From: Pseudomonas fluvialis
GTDB lineage: Bacteria; Pseudomonadota; Gammaproteobacteria; Pseudomonadales; Pseudomonadaceae
Reading direction: 5' to 3'
Assembly (NCBI RefSeq): GCF_002234375.1
Contig: NZ_NMQV01000006.1
Span: forward strand, 1-64,000
DNA length: 64,000 nucleotides
Shown here: positions 18,441 through 27,588 of the stretch, piece after piece
How positions within the stretch are numbered: position 1 is the first letter of the stretch
Layout: every line of letters begins with the position of its first letter
Program-made: the position numbers and the translations under genes
The notes under the pieces: model-generated
The model's input: the letters and a program-made list of their open reading frames with translations, nothing else
What the model was told of the DNA's origin: nothing
Database searches by the model: none

Positions 18441-19448
18441 TCAGCGACTTGCCGTGCCTTGCTCTTCCGCCCAGCGCGCCTTGATCTGCAGGATCTGCGG
18501 CAACTCGGCGATGAACAGCTCGACCAGGTGCGCATCGAAATGCCGACCACTTTCCGCACGCAGCAACTCGATGGCTGCTTCTACCGTCCAGGCTTTCTTG
18601 TAGGGACGCTCGCTGGTCAAGGCATCGAACACATCGGCAATTGCCACGATACGCCCCTCGATAGGAATCGCCTCGCCCTGCAGGCCATGGGGATAGCCAC
18701 TGCCATCCCACTTTTCGTGATGACTCAGGGCAATGTCGTGGGCCATGCGTAGCAATCCAGTCGCATGCTCGCCGATGATCCGCGCCCCGATCTCGGCATG
18801 CTGCTGCATGACCTGCCACTCCGCTGCATCGAGCTTGCCGGGCTTGCGCAGGATCGCATCGGGAATGCCGATCTTGCCCACATCATGCATCGGCGCGGCA
18901 TGCAGCAACTGTTCAGCCTGCACCTCGCTGAAGCCGGCCGCGCGGGCCAGTATCTGGGCATAGTGGCTCATACGAATGACGTGCAACCCCGTTTCGTTGT
19001 CCTTGTACTCGGCAGCCAGGCCCAGACGCTGGACGATCTGCAGACGGGACTGTAACAGTTCTTCAACGCGCACCAGTGACAGGTGGGTACGTACCCGCGC
19101 CTTGACGATCGGCGGGCTGACCGGCTTGGTTATGTAGTCCACCGCCCCCAGGGCAAAGCCGCGCGCCTCATCGGCGACATCCGCCAGGGCCGTCACGAAG
19201 ATCACTGGGATCATCGCCGTTCGGGGATCGGCCTTGAGCTGCGCACAGACCTCGAAGCCGGTCATCCCCGGCATCATCACATCCAGCAGGATCAGCTCCG
19301 GCTGCTCGCGATGCGCCAGTTCCAGAGCCTTGGCACCTTCTTTGGCAAACAGCAGGCGGTAATCATCCTGCAGGATATGCCGCAACACCTGCAGGTTGCT
19401 GGCTTCGTCATCGACCAGCAACAGCTGGCGGCGGCTATCGTCGGACAT
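18441..19448 (-). CDS. Response regulator with HD-GYP phosphodiesterase
   Basis: A 335-residue two-domain regulator. The receiver domain (about residues 8-125) has its phosphoacceptor Asp56 in LILLDVMMPG and Lys in ITKPVSPP. The HD-GYP domain carries MHDVGKIGIPDAIL and HHEKWDGSGYPHGL, the metal-binding and GYP motifs of enzymes that degrade cyclic di-GMP. Phosphorylation should therefore control c-di-GMP hydrolysis. GGAG precedes the ATG at 19448. The gene starts four bases after the stop codon of the large hybrid kinase, so the two are translationally linked and this is very likely its output. Confidence 0.93.
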   Translation of the reverse strand: MSDDSRRQLLLVDDEASNLQVLRHILQDDYRLLFAKEGAKALELAHREQPELILLDVMMPGMTGFEVCAQLKADPRTAMIPVIFVTALADVADEARGFALGAVDYITKPVSPPIVKARVRTHLSLVRVEELLQSRLQIVQRLGLAAEYKDNETGLHVIRMSHYAQILARAAGFSEVQAEQLLHAAPMHDVGKIGIPDAILRKPGKLDAAEWQVMQQHAEIGARIIGEHATGLLRMAHDIALSHHEKWDGSGYPHGLQGEAIPIEGRIVAIADVFDALTSERPYKKAWTVEAAIELLRAESGRHFDAHLVELFIAELPQILQIKARWAEEQGTASR

Positions 19449-19452
19449 GTCT

Positions 19453-22400
19453 CTACTCCGTGGCCGCAAGCTGGAGCTCAGCCTGCAGGGTGGCGAGCAG
19501 GGCCAGGGCCCGCTCGAAATCAAATTCATCAAGCGCCGCACGCAGTGCCTCAGCCGGCGCGCCCAACACCATCAGGCGCTGCAGTGCTGGCTCGTCCAGG
19601 GCACCACGCTGCAACGCCTGCTGCAGCCTGTGCAGATCGTTCAGTAGCGCCGCATGATCCAGTGCACCCTGTGCCGATACCGTCGGCGCGCAGGCCTGCG
19701 GCTGCTGTGGCTGTTGTGGCAAGTTGTTGGCCAGCAGCGCCAGCAAGCGCGGCAGTTCATCGAGCAATTGCTGGCATCGCGTCGCCTGCGCAGTATTCGC
19801 CGCCTGCTCAAGCTCAGTCAGCAACGCGTGCAGAGCCGGCAAGCCAAGGTTGCCGGCCAGGCCACGCAGGCGGTGCGCTTCACTGGCGAGGGACGGCCAC
19901 TGTGCCGCTATGCAGTAGGTACGCCATTGCGCCGGAATTTCCGTCTGTTCAGCCAGGAAGCGAGCCACTGCAGCGGCCATGGCCAACGGACTGCCCCACA
20001 GCGCGGCCCCACGACGCCAGTCGAACAACCCCTGCATGGCCGGATCATCAGCCTGTGGCAGGTACTCACTGGACTGCCCCAGCAAACGCGCCATTTCCGT
20101 CAGCAAGGCCGGCATATCCAGCGGTTTGCTGGCAAAACCCTGCATACCGGCATCCAGCGCAGCCTGGCGATCACGATCCAGCACACTGGCGGTCAAGGCG
20201 ATGATCGGTACAGGCCGGCGGCCCTCGGCCTGTTCACGGGCGCGAATCTGCCGGGTGGCCTGCAAGCCGTCCATACCGGGCATCTGGACATCCATGAGAA
20301 TCAGGTCGACCGGTTCTGCGGCACAGGCAGCTACCGCAGCCGCCCCTTCGCTGACACCTCGTACCTGGTGCCCGAGACGCTGCAGATTGAGCTGTAACAG
20401 CTCCAGATTCTGCGGCACATCATCCGCAGCCAGGATGCGCAGGCTAGGCAACTGCGGCAGGCGCTGCGGCAAGGCCCGGGCCAGCTGCTGCGAGCCGACC
20501 GGTAAGGGCAGCTCGACAGTAAAGCAACTGCCCTCACCCAACTGACTGATTACCGTAAGCCGCCCGCCCATCAACTCCACCAGCTGCCGCGAAATGGTGG
20601 TACCCAACCCGGTACCGCCAAAGCGCCGGCTCATCGAGGCGTCTGCCTGGGCAAAGGGGTCGAAAATACGCTCCAGGCGATCCGCGGCAATGCCGATACC
20701 AGAGTCTTCGACCTGCAGACGCAACGCGCCTGCCACCCCGGCAACACGCAGGCAAACCTGCCCCCGCTCGGTGAACTTGACTGCATTGCCCAACAGGTTA
20801 GTGAGCACCTGACGCAAACGCAGGGCGTCACCTTTGAAATAGTCGCCCAACTCCCCCGGGTAGTTCAGCTGCAACTGCAAGCCCTTGGCTTCCGCCGCCA
20901 GGCGCTGACTATCGCAGACCTGCTCGCACAACTCGCGCAGGGAGAAATCCAGATTTTCCAGCTCAACTGCCCCACGATCCAGCTTGGCGGTATCGAGGAT
21001 ATCGTTGAGCAGGCCCAGCAAGGCGCGCGAGGAGTGCTGCACAGTTTGCAGATGACGGCGCTGCTGTGCGTCCAGCGGACCGTCGAGCAACAGCTCGGTA
21101 AAGCCGATGATGGCATTCATCGGCGTGCGAATCTCATGGCTCATATTGGCCAGGAAGCTGCTGCGCGCCGCGGCCGCCTGTTCGGCCCGGTCACGGGCAT
21201 TGCGCAACTCCTGCTCCATCAGCCGTCGCGGGGTCATGTCAGTAGCCAGCTTGAGTACCTTGCAGGGCTTGCCGTCGGCGTCCAGGATTGGATTGTAGGT
21301 CGCCTGCAGCCATACCTCTCGGCCGTCACGGGCGTAGCGGCAGAACTCGCCCGAGCGAAACTCGCCCTGGCGCAGGGCCTCCCAGAACGCCGCATACTCC
21401 GCGCTGGCACGCTGCTCGGCAGAACAGAGCACGCCATGCGGCAGACCGCACAAGGCTTCACGCTCATAGCCAAACAAATCGACAAAGTTGTCATTGACCG
21501 TGAGAATCCGCCCCCGCATGTCGAACTCAACCAACAGCACCGCCTTGCTGATGGCCGTTATCTTGCTGGCATACTCGGCATTGCGCAGCTTGGTTTCCGT
21601 CTGGTCGAACAATACACCATCGATCCAGCGCGGCTTTCCGGCTTCATCGCATACCGCGCAACCACTTTCCCAGATCCAGTGTTCACCGCCCTCGCGGTCG
21701 AACAGGCGGTACTCCACGACGTACTGACGCCCTTCGCTAATGGCTGCCGCCACCTGCTCGGCGACCGGCTGCAAGTCAGCCGGGTGATAGAGATCGGCAA
21801 TCGAACGTCGCCGCTCAATGAAGTCACTGGCCGGCCAACCCGTCAGGCTTTCTACCGCGTCGCTGATAAACAGCATGCTCCAGTTTTCATCCAGCAGGCA
21901 GCGGAACGACACACCCGGGATGTTGCTGATCAGCGAGCGATATTGCCGCTCGCTGTCACGCAGGGCTTGCTCCATGGCCTTGCGTTCACTGATATCGCTG
22001 ATGAAGCCGACATACATGACCTGCCCGGGAATCTCTGCGCGGCCAATGGCCAGGCGAATCGGCAAGAGCCGGCCATCCTTGTGCAAGCCTTCGACCTCGC
22101 GCCCCACACCGATGATCTTGGCCTGTCCGCCCTGGCGGAAGCGGCGCAAATAGTCATCATGCTGGCCACGGTGTGGTTCAGGCATCAACAGGCGGATGTT
22201 CTCGCCGAGCAACTCATCCTCACGCCAGCCAAAGAGCTTTTCCACCGAGGGGTTTACGCCCTGGATCACGCCGTACTGGTCAATGATGATGATGCTGTCG
22301 ACCGCGGTATTGAGCACCGCGGCCATGCGCGTCTGGCCGGCAAGGCGCTGACGGTACAGATCGCGATAACGCAGCAGGCCGTTGACCGCGCCAACCAGCA

Positions 22401-23133
22401 CGCTGAGGCTAAGGGTGGCCATGGCAATCATGCTGGCCAGGTAAAAGCTGCCTTCCATGGGCTGTGGTACGGCAAACTCGACCTTACCCAACACACGGGC
22501 GGCGGCCATTCCGGTGTAGTGCATGCCGCTGATGGCCAGGCCCATCACCGTGCCGCCGGCCGCAATGGCCGCCAGGCTGGTCATACGCCCACGCAGGCCA
22601 TAGCGCACCCACAAAGCGATGATTGCCAGCAACACCGCCACCACAATGGACAGGGCAAACAGCCAGGGGTCATAGCGCAGCAATGGCTGCATCTGGATGG
22701 CCGCCATGCCGCTGTAGTGCATGAGGCCGATACCTGCGCCCACCAATACGCCGCCACTGACCAATTGCCAGCGACTGATCTGGCGGCGTGCCAGCAAGCC
22801 CAGGGCCACCCAGGAGGCCGCCAGGCTGGGCAGCATGGACAAGCCAGTCAGCAAGGGGTCGTAGCTGACCTTGACCGGCAATGATATAGCCAGCATACCG
22901 ATGAAGTGCATCGCCCAGACGCCACCGCCCAGAGCCAGTGCGCCAGTAGCGATGGCCAGTTGCCGTGAAGCCGGCGAGCGGCTCAGGCGCGCCATGCCGG
23001 CAATCTGCAGTGCCATGCACGAGGTCAGCACGGCCACCAGCATGGACACCAGCACCAAAGCATGGCTGTGCTGCATCGACAGCAGCTCGGCAGTCTGCTG
23101 GGGATCGACAAAGAAGCGGGAAAACACGGACAT
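19453..23133 (-). CDS. MHYT-PAS hybrid sensor histidine kinase
   Basis: A 1226-residue inner-membrane sensor. Seven or so membrane helices carry three MHYT motifs (MHFIGM 75-80, MHYSGM 138-143, MHYTGM 204-209), thought to coordinate copper and to sense a diatomic gas or redox state. Three PAS domains follow (about 265-390, 395-515, 525-640), then a dimerisation/phosphoacceptor domain with His666 in NMSHEIRTPMNA, an ATPase domain (GDALRLRQVLTNLLGNAVKF; EDSGIG), a receiver with Asp948 in LILMDVQMPG, and an Hpt domain with His1087 in EAHRLRGLAGNLG. All phosphorelay residues are present. The route probably ends on the REC-HD-GYP protein encoded four bases downstream. Confidence 0.94.
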   Translation of the reverse strand: MSVFSRFFVDPQQTAELLSMQHSHALVLVSMLVAVLTSCMALQIAGMARLSRSPASRQLAIATGALALGGGVWAMHFIGMLAISLPVKVSYDPLLTGLSMLPSLAASWVALGLLARRQISRWQLVSGGVLVGAGIGLMHYSGMAAIQMQPLLRYDPWLFALSIVVAVLLAIIALWVRYGLRGRMTSLAAIAAGGTVMGLAISGMHYTGMAAARVLGKVEFAVPQPMEGSFYLASMIAMATLSLSVLVGAVNGLLRYRDLYRQRLAGQTRMAAVLNTAVDSIIIIDQYGVIQGVNPSVEKLFGWREDELLGENIRLLMPEPHRGQHDDYLRRFRQGGQAKIIGVGREVEGLHKDGRLLPIRLAIGRAEIPGQVMYVGFISDISERKAMEQALRDSERQYRSLISNIPGVSFRCLLDENWSMLFISDAVESLTGWPASDFIERRRSIADLYHPADLQPVAEQVAAAISEGRQYVVEYRLFDREGGEHWIWESGCAVCDEAGKPRWIDGVLFDQTETKLRNAEYASKITAISKAVLLVEFDMRGRILTVNDNFVDLFGYEREALCGLPHGVLCSAEQRASAEYAAFWEALRQGEFRSGEFCRYARDGREVWLQATYNPILDADGKPCKVLKLATDMTPRRLMEQELRNARDRAEQAAAARSSFLANMSHEIRTPMNAIIGFTELLLDGPLDAQQRRHLQTVQHSSRALLGLLNDILDTAKLDRGAVELENLDFSLRELCEQVCDSQRLAAEAKGLQLQLNYPGELGDYFKGDALRLRQVLTNLLGNAVKFTERGQVCLRVAGVAGALRLQVEDSGIGIAADRLERIFDPFAQADASMSRRFGGTGLGTTISRQLVELMGGRLTVISQLGEGSCFTVELPLPVGSQQLARALPQRLPQLPSLRILAADDVPQNLELLQLNLQRLGHQVRGVSEGAAAVAACAAEPVDLILMDVQMPGMDGLQATRQIRAREQAEGRRPVPIIALTASVLDRDRQAALDAGMQGFASKPLDMPALLTEMARLLGQSSEYLPQADDPAMQGLFDWRRGAALWGSPLAMAAAVARFLAEQTEIPAQWRTYCIAAQWPSLASEAHRLRGLAGNLGLPALHALLTELEQAANTAQATRCQQLLDELPRLLALLANNLPQQPQQPQACAPTVSAQGALDHAALLNDLHRLQQALQRGALDEPALQRLMVLGAPAEALRAALDEFDFERALALLATLQAELQLAATE

Positions 23134-23281
23134 GCAGCGACTCGACAGGGATCAGTAAGCGACCAAGTCCCTCACTAAATACACCCGCCGTGATAGCGTC
23201 AAGCCATACCTGCGCAGCGGCCAGCGCGACCGCCCGGCGGCATGCCCGGGCATTGTCTGACATGCCTGCCACGGCAGGCGG

Positions 23282-24037
23282 TCATTCACGCGACAGCCAG
23301 GCCATCAGCATACGATTGGCCTGCGGTGGCGACAGCTGCCCGGCCCAGTACATCAGCGTGAACAGCCAATGAATGACCCGGTGCACACGGGGCGCATGCA
23401 CCTGCCGCCAGGCCGCCCGGGCGATGTCCTCGGCACGCAGCGCCACGCCCAGGCGACGCAGGGTGGGCGGTGTGAACCTCTGGCTGTCGACCATCGGCGT
23501 GGCCACGAATGGCGGCATCAGGTCACCGACGCGGATGCCATGGCGCCGCCATTCCAGCTCCAGCGCCTCGGTGAATCCGCGCACGGCAAACTTCGAAGCC
23601 GAGTAACTGACCATGTGCGGCGTGCCATACAGCCCGGACGCCGAGCCCATGTTGATGACCTGGCCTTGCGCGGCCTTCAGGTAAGGAAAGGCAGCATGGG
23701 TGACTTGCAGCAAGCCCAGCACATTGACCTGGAGAATCTGCGCATGCTCCTGCGTGGAGATGGCCTCGAAGTAACCAAAACGCAGCAGTCCCGCACAGTT
23801 GAACAGCACATGCAACGCACCAGCCTCGCCACAGAAGCCCTGCAATGCCTGAGCTACCGCCTGTTCGTCGGTGACATCCAGCGCCCGCTGCCAGGCGCCG
23901 TGCAGTTGCCCGGCCAGAGCGGCCAGCGACTCGGCATCGCGGCCCAGCAGACCCACCCGCCAGCCCCGCGCATGAAACAACCGAGCGCTGGCCGCACCGA
24001 TTCCCGACGCAGCCCCGGTGATCAGAATATGTTTCAT
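23282..24037 (-). CDS. Short-chain dehydrogenase/reductase
   Basis: A 251-residue classical SDR. It has the NAD(P) glycine motif TGAASGIGAASARLF near residue 7, an NAG-like FNCAG and the catalytic YSASK (Tyr-x-x-x-Lys). The start at 24037 overlaps the stop of the upstream esterase gene as ATGA, showing translational coupling. It is the third gene of a monooxygenase-esterase-SDR operon. In the comparable mycobacterial mymA operon the SDR (SadH) follows the same two enzymes; there the pathway modifies fatty acids or ketones. Substrate here is unknown. Confidence 0.9.
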   Translation of the reverse strand: MKHILITGAASGIGAASARLFHARGWRVGLLGRDAESLAALAGQLHGAWQRALDVTDEQAVAQALQGFCGEAGALHVLFNCAGLLRFGYFEAISTQEHAQILQVNVLGLLQVTHAAFPYLKAAQGQVINMGSASGLYGTPHMVSYSASKFAVRGFTEALELEWRRHGIRVGDLMPPFVATPMVDSQRFTPPTLRRLGVALRAEDIARAAWRQVHAPRVHRVIHWLFTLMYWAGQLSPPQANRMLMAWLSRE

Positions 24038-24957
24038 TGGCAACCCTGTTCCTTGAGGAAGGCAGCGACACGCTGCATGGCCAGCCTGGCGACCTGCAGC
24101 AATCCGCAGTTGATCTGAAAGACATGCCACTGCCCGGGATAAACCTCCAGACGCAGGGCCAGCTCAGCGTGCTCCTGTAAGGCCAGACTCTGGGTCAACA
24201 GGTGCTCGTCGCTACCGACCTGCACCAGCAGAGGTGGCAGGTCGTGCAGGCTGGCATAGCGTGGAGAAAGCCACGCTGCACACAGGTCGGGCTGCCCCGC
24301 ACAGTAACTGCGTACGCCCTGCTCCAGCCACGCACGCCCGAGCAGCGGGTCTCCCGCCGGCGGCTCATGCCAGGTTGCACCACTGAGGTCGCTGACCGGC
24401 GAGAAACACACCAGCGCGGCCGGCAGCGGCAGGCCCGCCTCACGCAGGCGCAGCGCCAGACTCAGGGTCAGCTGGCCACCCGCCGAATCACCGGCGATCA
24501 CCAGCTGGTCAGCCGGCCGCCCCTGCGCCAGCAGGGCGCGATAGGCACTCAACGCATCATCGACCGCGGCCGGCCAGGGGTGCTCCGGTGCCAGACGGTA
24601 ATCCACCGCACAGACCCGCGCCCCGCTGAGGCTGGCCAAGTGGCTGGTGATCGCCCGGTGAGTGCGCGGCGAGCCGAGTACGAAGGCACCGCCGTGCAGG
24701 TAAAGCACTACCCAGCCATTGTCGCGCGCCCCCTGCAGCCACTCACAGGGCACCTCGCCAAGCCTGCCCGGGCGAATAGCCACGCCGCGCGCACGGGGCG
24801 GCAACAGGGTGGCCAGGCGCAATAGCGCACGCTGCATCAGCAACGGCACAGCGGGCCGCATGAGGCCACGGAACAGCACACGGGTCACGCCACGCAACAG
24901 CCCGCTGAGCAGGCGCTGAGCCCGACTGGCCGGCGGCAGCTCAACGCACCAGTTCAT
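24034..24957 (-). CDS. HSL-family alpha/beta hydrolase (LipR-like)
   Basis: A 307-residue esterase of the hormone-sensitive lipase family. The oxyanion-hole motif LYLHGGAFVLGS and the nucleophile motif IAGDSAGGQL are clear; the charge relay is completed by Asp in QVGSDEHLL and His in PGQWHVFQ. I start at the ATG 24957 (MNWCVELPPA), which overlaps the end of the monooxygenase gene by 17 bases. The open frame extends further upstream but that part is only a shadow of the monooxygenase. An ester produced by a Baeyer-Villiger reaction would be a natural substrate, giving alcohol for the next enzyme, the SDR. Confidence 0.9.
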   Translation of the reverse strand: MNWCVELPPASRAQRLLSGLLRGVTRVLFRGLMRPAVPLLMQRALLRLATLLPPRARGVAIRPGRLGEVPCEWLQGARDNGWVVLYLHGGAFVLGSPRTHRAITSHLASLSGARVCAVDYRLAPEHPWPAAVDDALSAYRALLAQGRPADQLVIAGDSAGGQLTLSLALRLREAGLPLPAALVCFSPVSDLSGATWHEPPAGDPLLGRAWLEQGVRSYCAGQPDLCAAWLSPRYASLHDLPPLLVQVGSDEHLLTQSLALQEHAELALRLEVYPGQWHVFQINCGLLQVARLAMQRVAAFLKEQGCQ

Positions 24958-26413
24958 AGTCAGCCCACTGCGGCCGGCGCGTCTGCCGGCGATAACTGAA
25001 GGTAAAGCCGGACCAGTTGTTGGTGTGCTTGCCGGCGGCATTCTTGTACCAGCTGCTACAACCCTGCTCCCATACCGATTGGCTGATTGCCTGCTGCACC
25101 TGACGGTTCCAGGCGTCCTGCGCCGGCTTGCGTACATCCAGATAACGGACGCCCTGATCGAGCTTGTCCAGGCAGGCCAGCACATAGGGAAACTGGCTTT
25201 CCAGCATGTAGATGATCGAGTTGTGCCCCAGGTTGGTGTTCGGCCCGTAGAGGATGAACAGGTTGGGAAAGCCGTTGACGCTGATCCCCTTGTACGCCTC
25301 GGCACCCTCCCGCCAGGCCTGGTTCAGCTCCAGCCCGCCCAGGCCGCGAATGCGCATGGGCGCCAGGAAATCACTGGCGGCAAACCCGGTGCCATAGATC
25401 AGCACATCGACCTCGCGCAGCTGGCCGTCGGCCGTGATGATGCCCTGCTCGGTCACCTCACGGATCGCCGTGTCGACCACTTCCACCTGCGGTTGGCGCA
25501 GCGCCGGGTAGTAGTCATTGCTGATCAGAATGCGTTTGCAGCCCAGCGGATAATCCGGGGTGAGCCGCGCCCGCAAGGCCGGCTCCGGCACCTGCCGGGC
25601 CAGTTGGCGCAGCACGCGCTGGCGCTGCAGCTTCATCAGCGCCGGCCAGAGGAAGAAGGCCACCCCACGCACCTCGTGGAACAGGTATTGCCAGGCCCGG
25701 TCCAGCTTCTGCGTCCAGGGCCAGCGACGCATCAGCGCCAGCTCGAAACGGCTGTAGGCACGGTCCGGCTTGCTCATCACATAGGCCGGGGTGCGCTGGA
25801 ACAGGTGCAGGCGCGCCACCTGGGGGACGATCTGTGGCACGAACTGGATGGCACTGGCTCCGGTGCCGATCACCGCTACCCGCTTGCCACTCAGCGCCAC
25901 ATCGTGTCGCCAGCGGGCTGAGTGAAACTGCTCACCGGCAAAACGCTCCAGCCCCGGCAACTGCGGATACAGCGGGCGATTCAGCTGACCACAGGCACTG
26001 ACCAGCGCCCGTGCCGTGAACTGCGCGCCATCACGGGTGGTGACCCGCCACAGCGCAGCGGCTTCATCGAAGCTCGCCTCGGCCACTTCGCTGCGGCAGC
26101 GGATGCGCTCTGCCAGCTGGTAGCGCTCGATGCACTGGCGCACATAGGCAAAGATTTCCGCCTGCGCTGCAAAACGCCGGCTCCAGTCGAGCTTGGGCTC
26201 GAAGGAAAAGGAATACAGGTGCGAGGGCACATCACAGGCCGCACCCGGGTAATGGTTATCCCGCCAGGTACCGCCAGGCTCATCAGCCTGTTCGAGGATC
26301 AGGAAGTCGTCATGGCCCTGGCGGCGCAACTGCATCGCCAGACCAAGACCCGCAAAACCGGCGCCGATAATCAGCACGCGCCAGGGGGTCTGCTCAGGAG
26401 TCTTGTTGTTCAT
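24941..26413 (-). CDS. Flavin monooxygenase, Baeyer-Villiger type
   Basis: A 490-residue FAD/NADPH enzyme. The FAD-binding IIGAGFAGLGLAMQL (near residue 16), the Baeyer-Villiger fingerprint FAGEQFHSARW and the NADPH-binding AVIGTGASAIQ are all present. Such enzymes insert oxygen into ketones to give esters; relatives include EthA and MymA. The start at 26413 (MNNKTPEQ) has GGAG six bases upstream; a second in-frame ATG lies four codons earlier. First gene of an operon with an esterase and an SDR, and divergent from an AraC-type regulator, 94 bases apart. Confidence 0.92.
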   Translation of the reverse strand: MNNKTPEQTPWRVLIIGAGFAGLGLAMQLRRQGHDDFLILEQADEPGGTWRDNHYPGAACDVPSHLYSFSFEPKLDWSRRFAAQAEIFAYVRQCIERYQLAERIRCRSEVAEASFDEAAALWRVTTRDGAQFTARALVSACGQLNRPLYPQLPGLERFAGEQFHSARWRHDVALSGKRVAVIGTGASAIQFVPQIVPQVARLHLFQRTPAYVMSKPDRAYSRFELALMRRWPWTQKLDRAWQYLFHEVRGVAFFLWPALMKLQRQRVLRQLARQVPEPALRARLTPDYPLGCKRILISNDYYPALRQPQVEVVDTAIREVTEQGIITADGQLREVDVLIYGTGFAASDFLAPMRIRGLGGLELNQAWREGAEAYKGISVNGFPNLFILYGPNTNLGHNSIIYMLESQFPYVLACLDKLDQGVRYLDVRKPAQDAWNRQVQQAISQSVWEQGCSSWYKNAAGKHTNNWSGFTFSYRRQTRRPQWADYELVR

Positions 26414-26507
26414 TGTTTTCTCCATGCATGGTCAACACATGCTAGGGCTTTCCCGGGCAGTGGTTTATGGCATAGTCGGCCACCAGATTGTGACTTTCGG
26501 ACAGCCT

Positions 26508-27548
26508 ATGCCCCGCCCTCGCCGCAGTGCCGTCAGCGTGCAGTTGCTCATCCAGTATGGCCTGGACCACGGTTTGCCTCTTGAAGCCTGCCTGCAGGGA
26601 ACCGGCCTGGACTGGCAGCAACTGGCCGACCCCTCTGCGGAAGTCGAGGCCGAGCAGGAGTTGCAGCTGGTCGCCAACCTGCTGAAGGGGTGCCAGGCCG
26701 GGCCTGGTTTTGGTTTGCCGCTGGGCCGCCGCTATCCGCTGAACAGCTATGGCATCTGGGGCTTTGCCCTGCTCTCCAGCCCCACCTATGGCGACGCTGC
26801 CCGCCTGGGGCTGCGTTACCTGGACCTGACCTACGCCTTCCATGCCATGCAGCTGGAGGTGCACGGCGATGAAGCGCACCTGCTGCTCGATGACCGGGAT
26901 ATTCCCGCAGCGTTGCGCGGTTTTTTACTGGAGCGCGACCTGGCCGGCATGCTCCAGGTGCTGCGCGAGGTACTGGGTGGGGAGCCACCCCTGCTGCGCA
27001 TCGAATTGCGCCTGCCGGCATCGGACAACGCGGAGCGCTATCGCCATGAACTGGGCCTGCTGCCGCTGTTTGCCCAGGCCGAAAACCGCTGCGTGTTTCC
27101 GCGCGCCCTGCTCGACCGTCCGCTGGCCGCCGCCAACCCGCACACCGTGCAGCTCTGCGAAGAACATTGTCAGCGCCTGCTGGCCAAACGCAGCCAGCAC
27201 AGCGGACTGGCCGGGCAGATCCGCCGCCTGCTGCTGGAGCGCCCCGGACGCCTGCCGAGCATGGAGCAGCTGGCCGCCACCCTGCACATCAGCTCACGCA
27301 CCCTGCGCCGTCGTCTGGACGAAGAAGGCTGCCATTTCCGCCTGTTGCTCGACGAAGTGCGCCAGACCCTCGCCGAAGAACTGCTCGCCACCGGCGGGCT
27401 GACGCTGGAAGAGATTGCCGAACGCCTGGGCTACGGCGAGGTATCCAACTTCATCCATGCCTTCAAGCGCTGGAAAGGCCTGGCGCCGCGGCGTTACCAG
27501 CGCGAGCAGTCCGCACGCCAGCGCCCTGGCGCCAGCCGCCGGGCATGA
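26508..27548 (+). CDS. AraC-family regulator (VirS/OruR type)
   Basis: A 346-residue regulator. The N-terminal arabinose-binding-like domain of the VirS/ArgR/OruR group covers about residues 5-200 (SYGIWGFALLSSPTYGDA-type core) and the C-terminal double helix-turn-helix is at about 240-335 (LAATLHISSRTLRRRLDEEG; IAERLGYGEVSNFIHAFKRW). The ATG at 26508 is chosen by family length; no strong binding site decides it. Divergent from the monooxygenase operon, which it most likely controls, as VirS controls mymA in Mycobacterium. Confidence 0.88.
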   Translation: MPRPRRSAVSVQLLIQYGLDHGLPLEACLQGTGLDWQQLADPSAEVEAEQELQLVANLLKGCQAGPGFGLPLGRRYPLNSYGIWGFALLSSPTYGDAARLGLRYLDLTYAFHAMQLEVHGDEAHLLLDDRDIPAALRGFLLERDLAGMLQVLREVLGGEPPLLRIELRLPASDNAERYRHELGLLPLFAQAENRCVFPRALLDRPLAAANPHTVQLCEEHCQRLLAKRSQHSGLAGQIRRLLLERPGRLPSMEQLAATLHISSRTLRRRLDEEGCHFRLLLDEVRQTLAEELLATGGLTLEEIAERLGYGEVSNFIHAFKRWKGLAPRRYQREQSARQRPGASRRA

Positions 27549-27549
27549 A

Positions 27550-27571
27550 AAAGCCCGCCGAAGCGGGCTTT
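27550..27571. terminator. Terminator between AraC gene and htpG
   Basis: A 9-bp stem (AAAGCCCGC/GCGGGCTTT) with a CGAA loop lies between the two convergent genes. On the minus strand a run of five T follows, so it serves htpG; it may also stop transcription from the AraC gene. Confidence 0.85.
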
Positions 27572-27588
27572 CTCGTACAGGCTGACGG

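Noticed and set aside
21034..22884. A 616-codon open frame antisense to the hybrid kinase
   Set aside because: Shadow of the kinase; no recognisable motif or ribosome binding site.
24958..25305. N-terminal extension of the esterase frame to 25305
   Set aside because: This part is a shadow of the monooxygenase gene; the esterase family begins at MNWCVELPPA.
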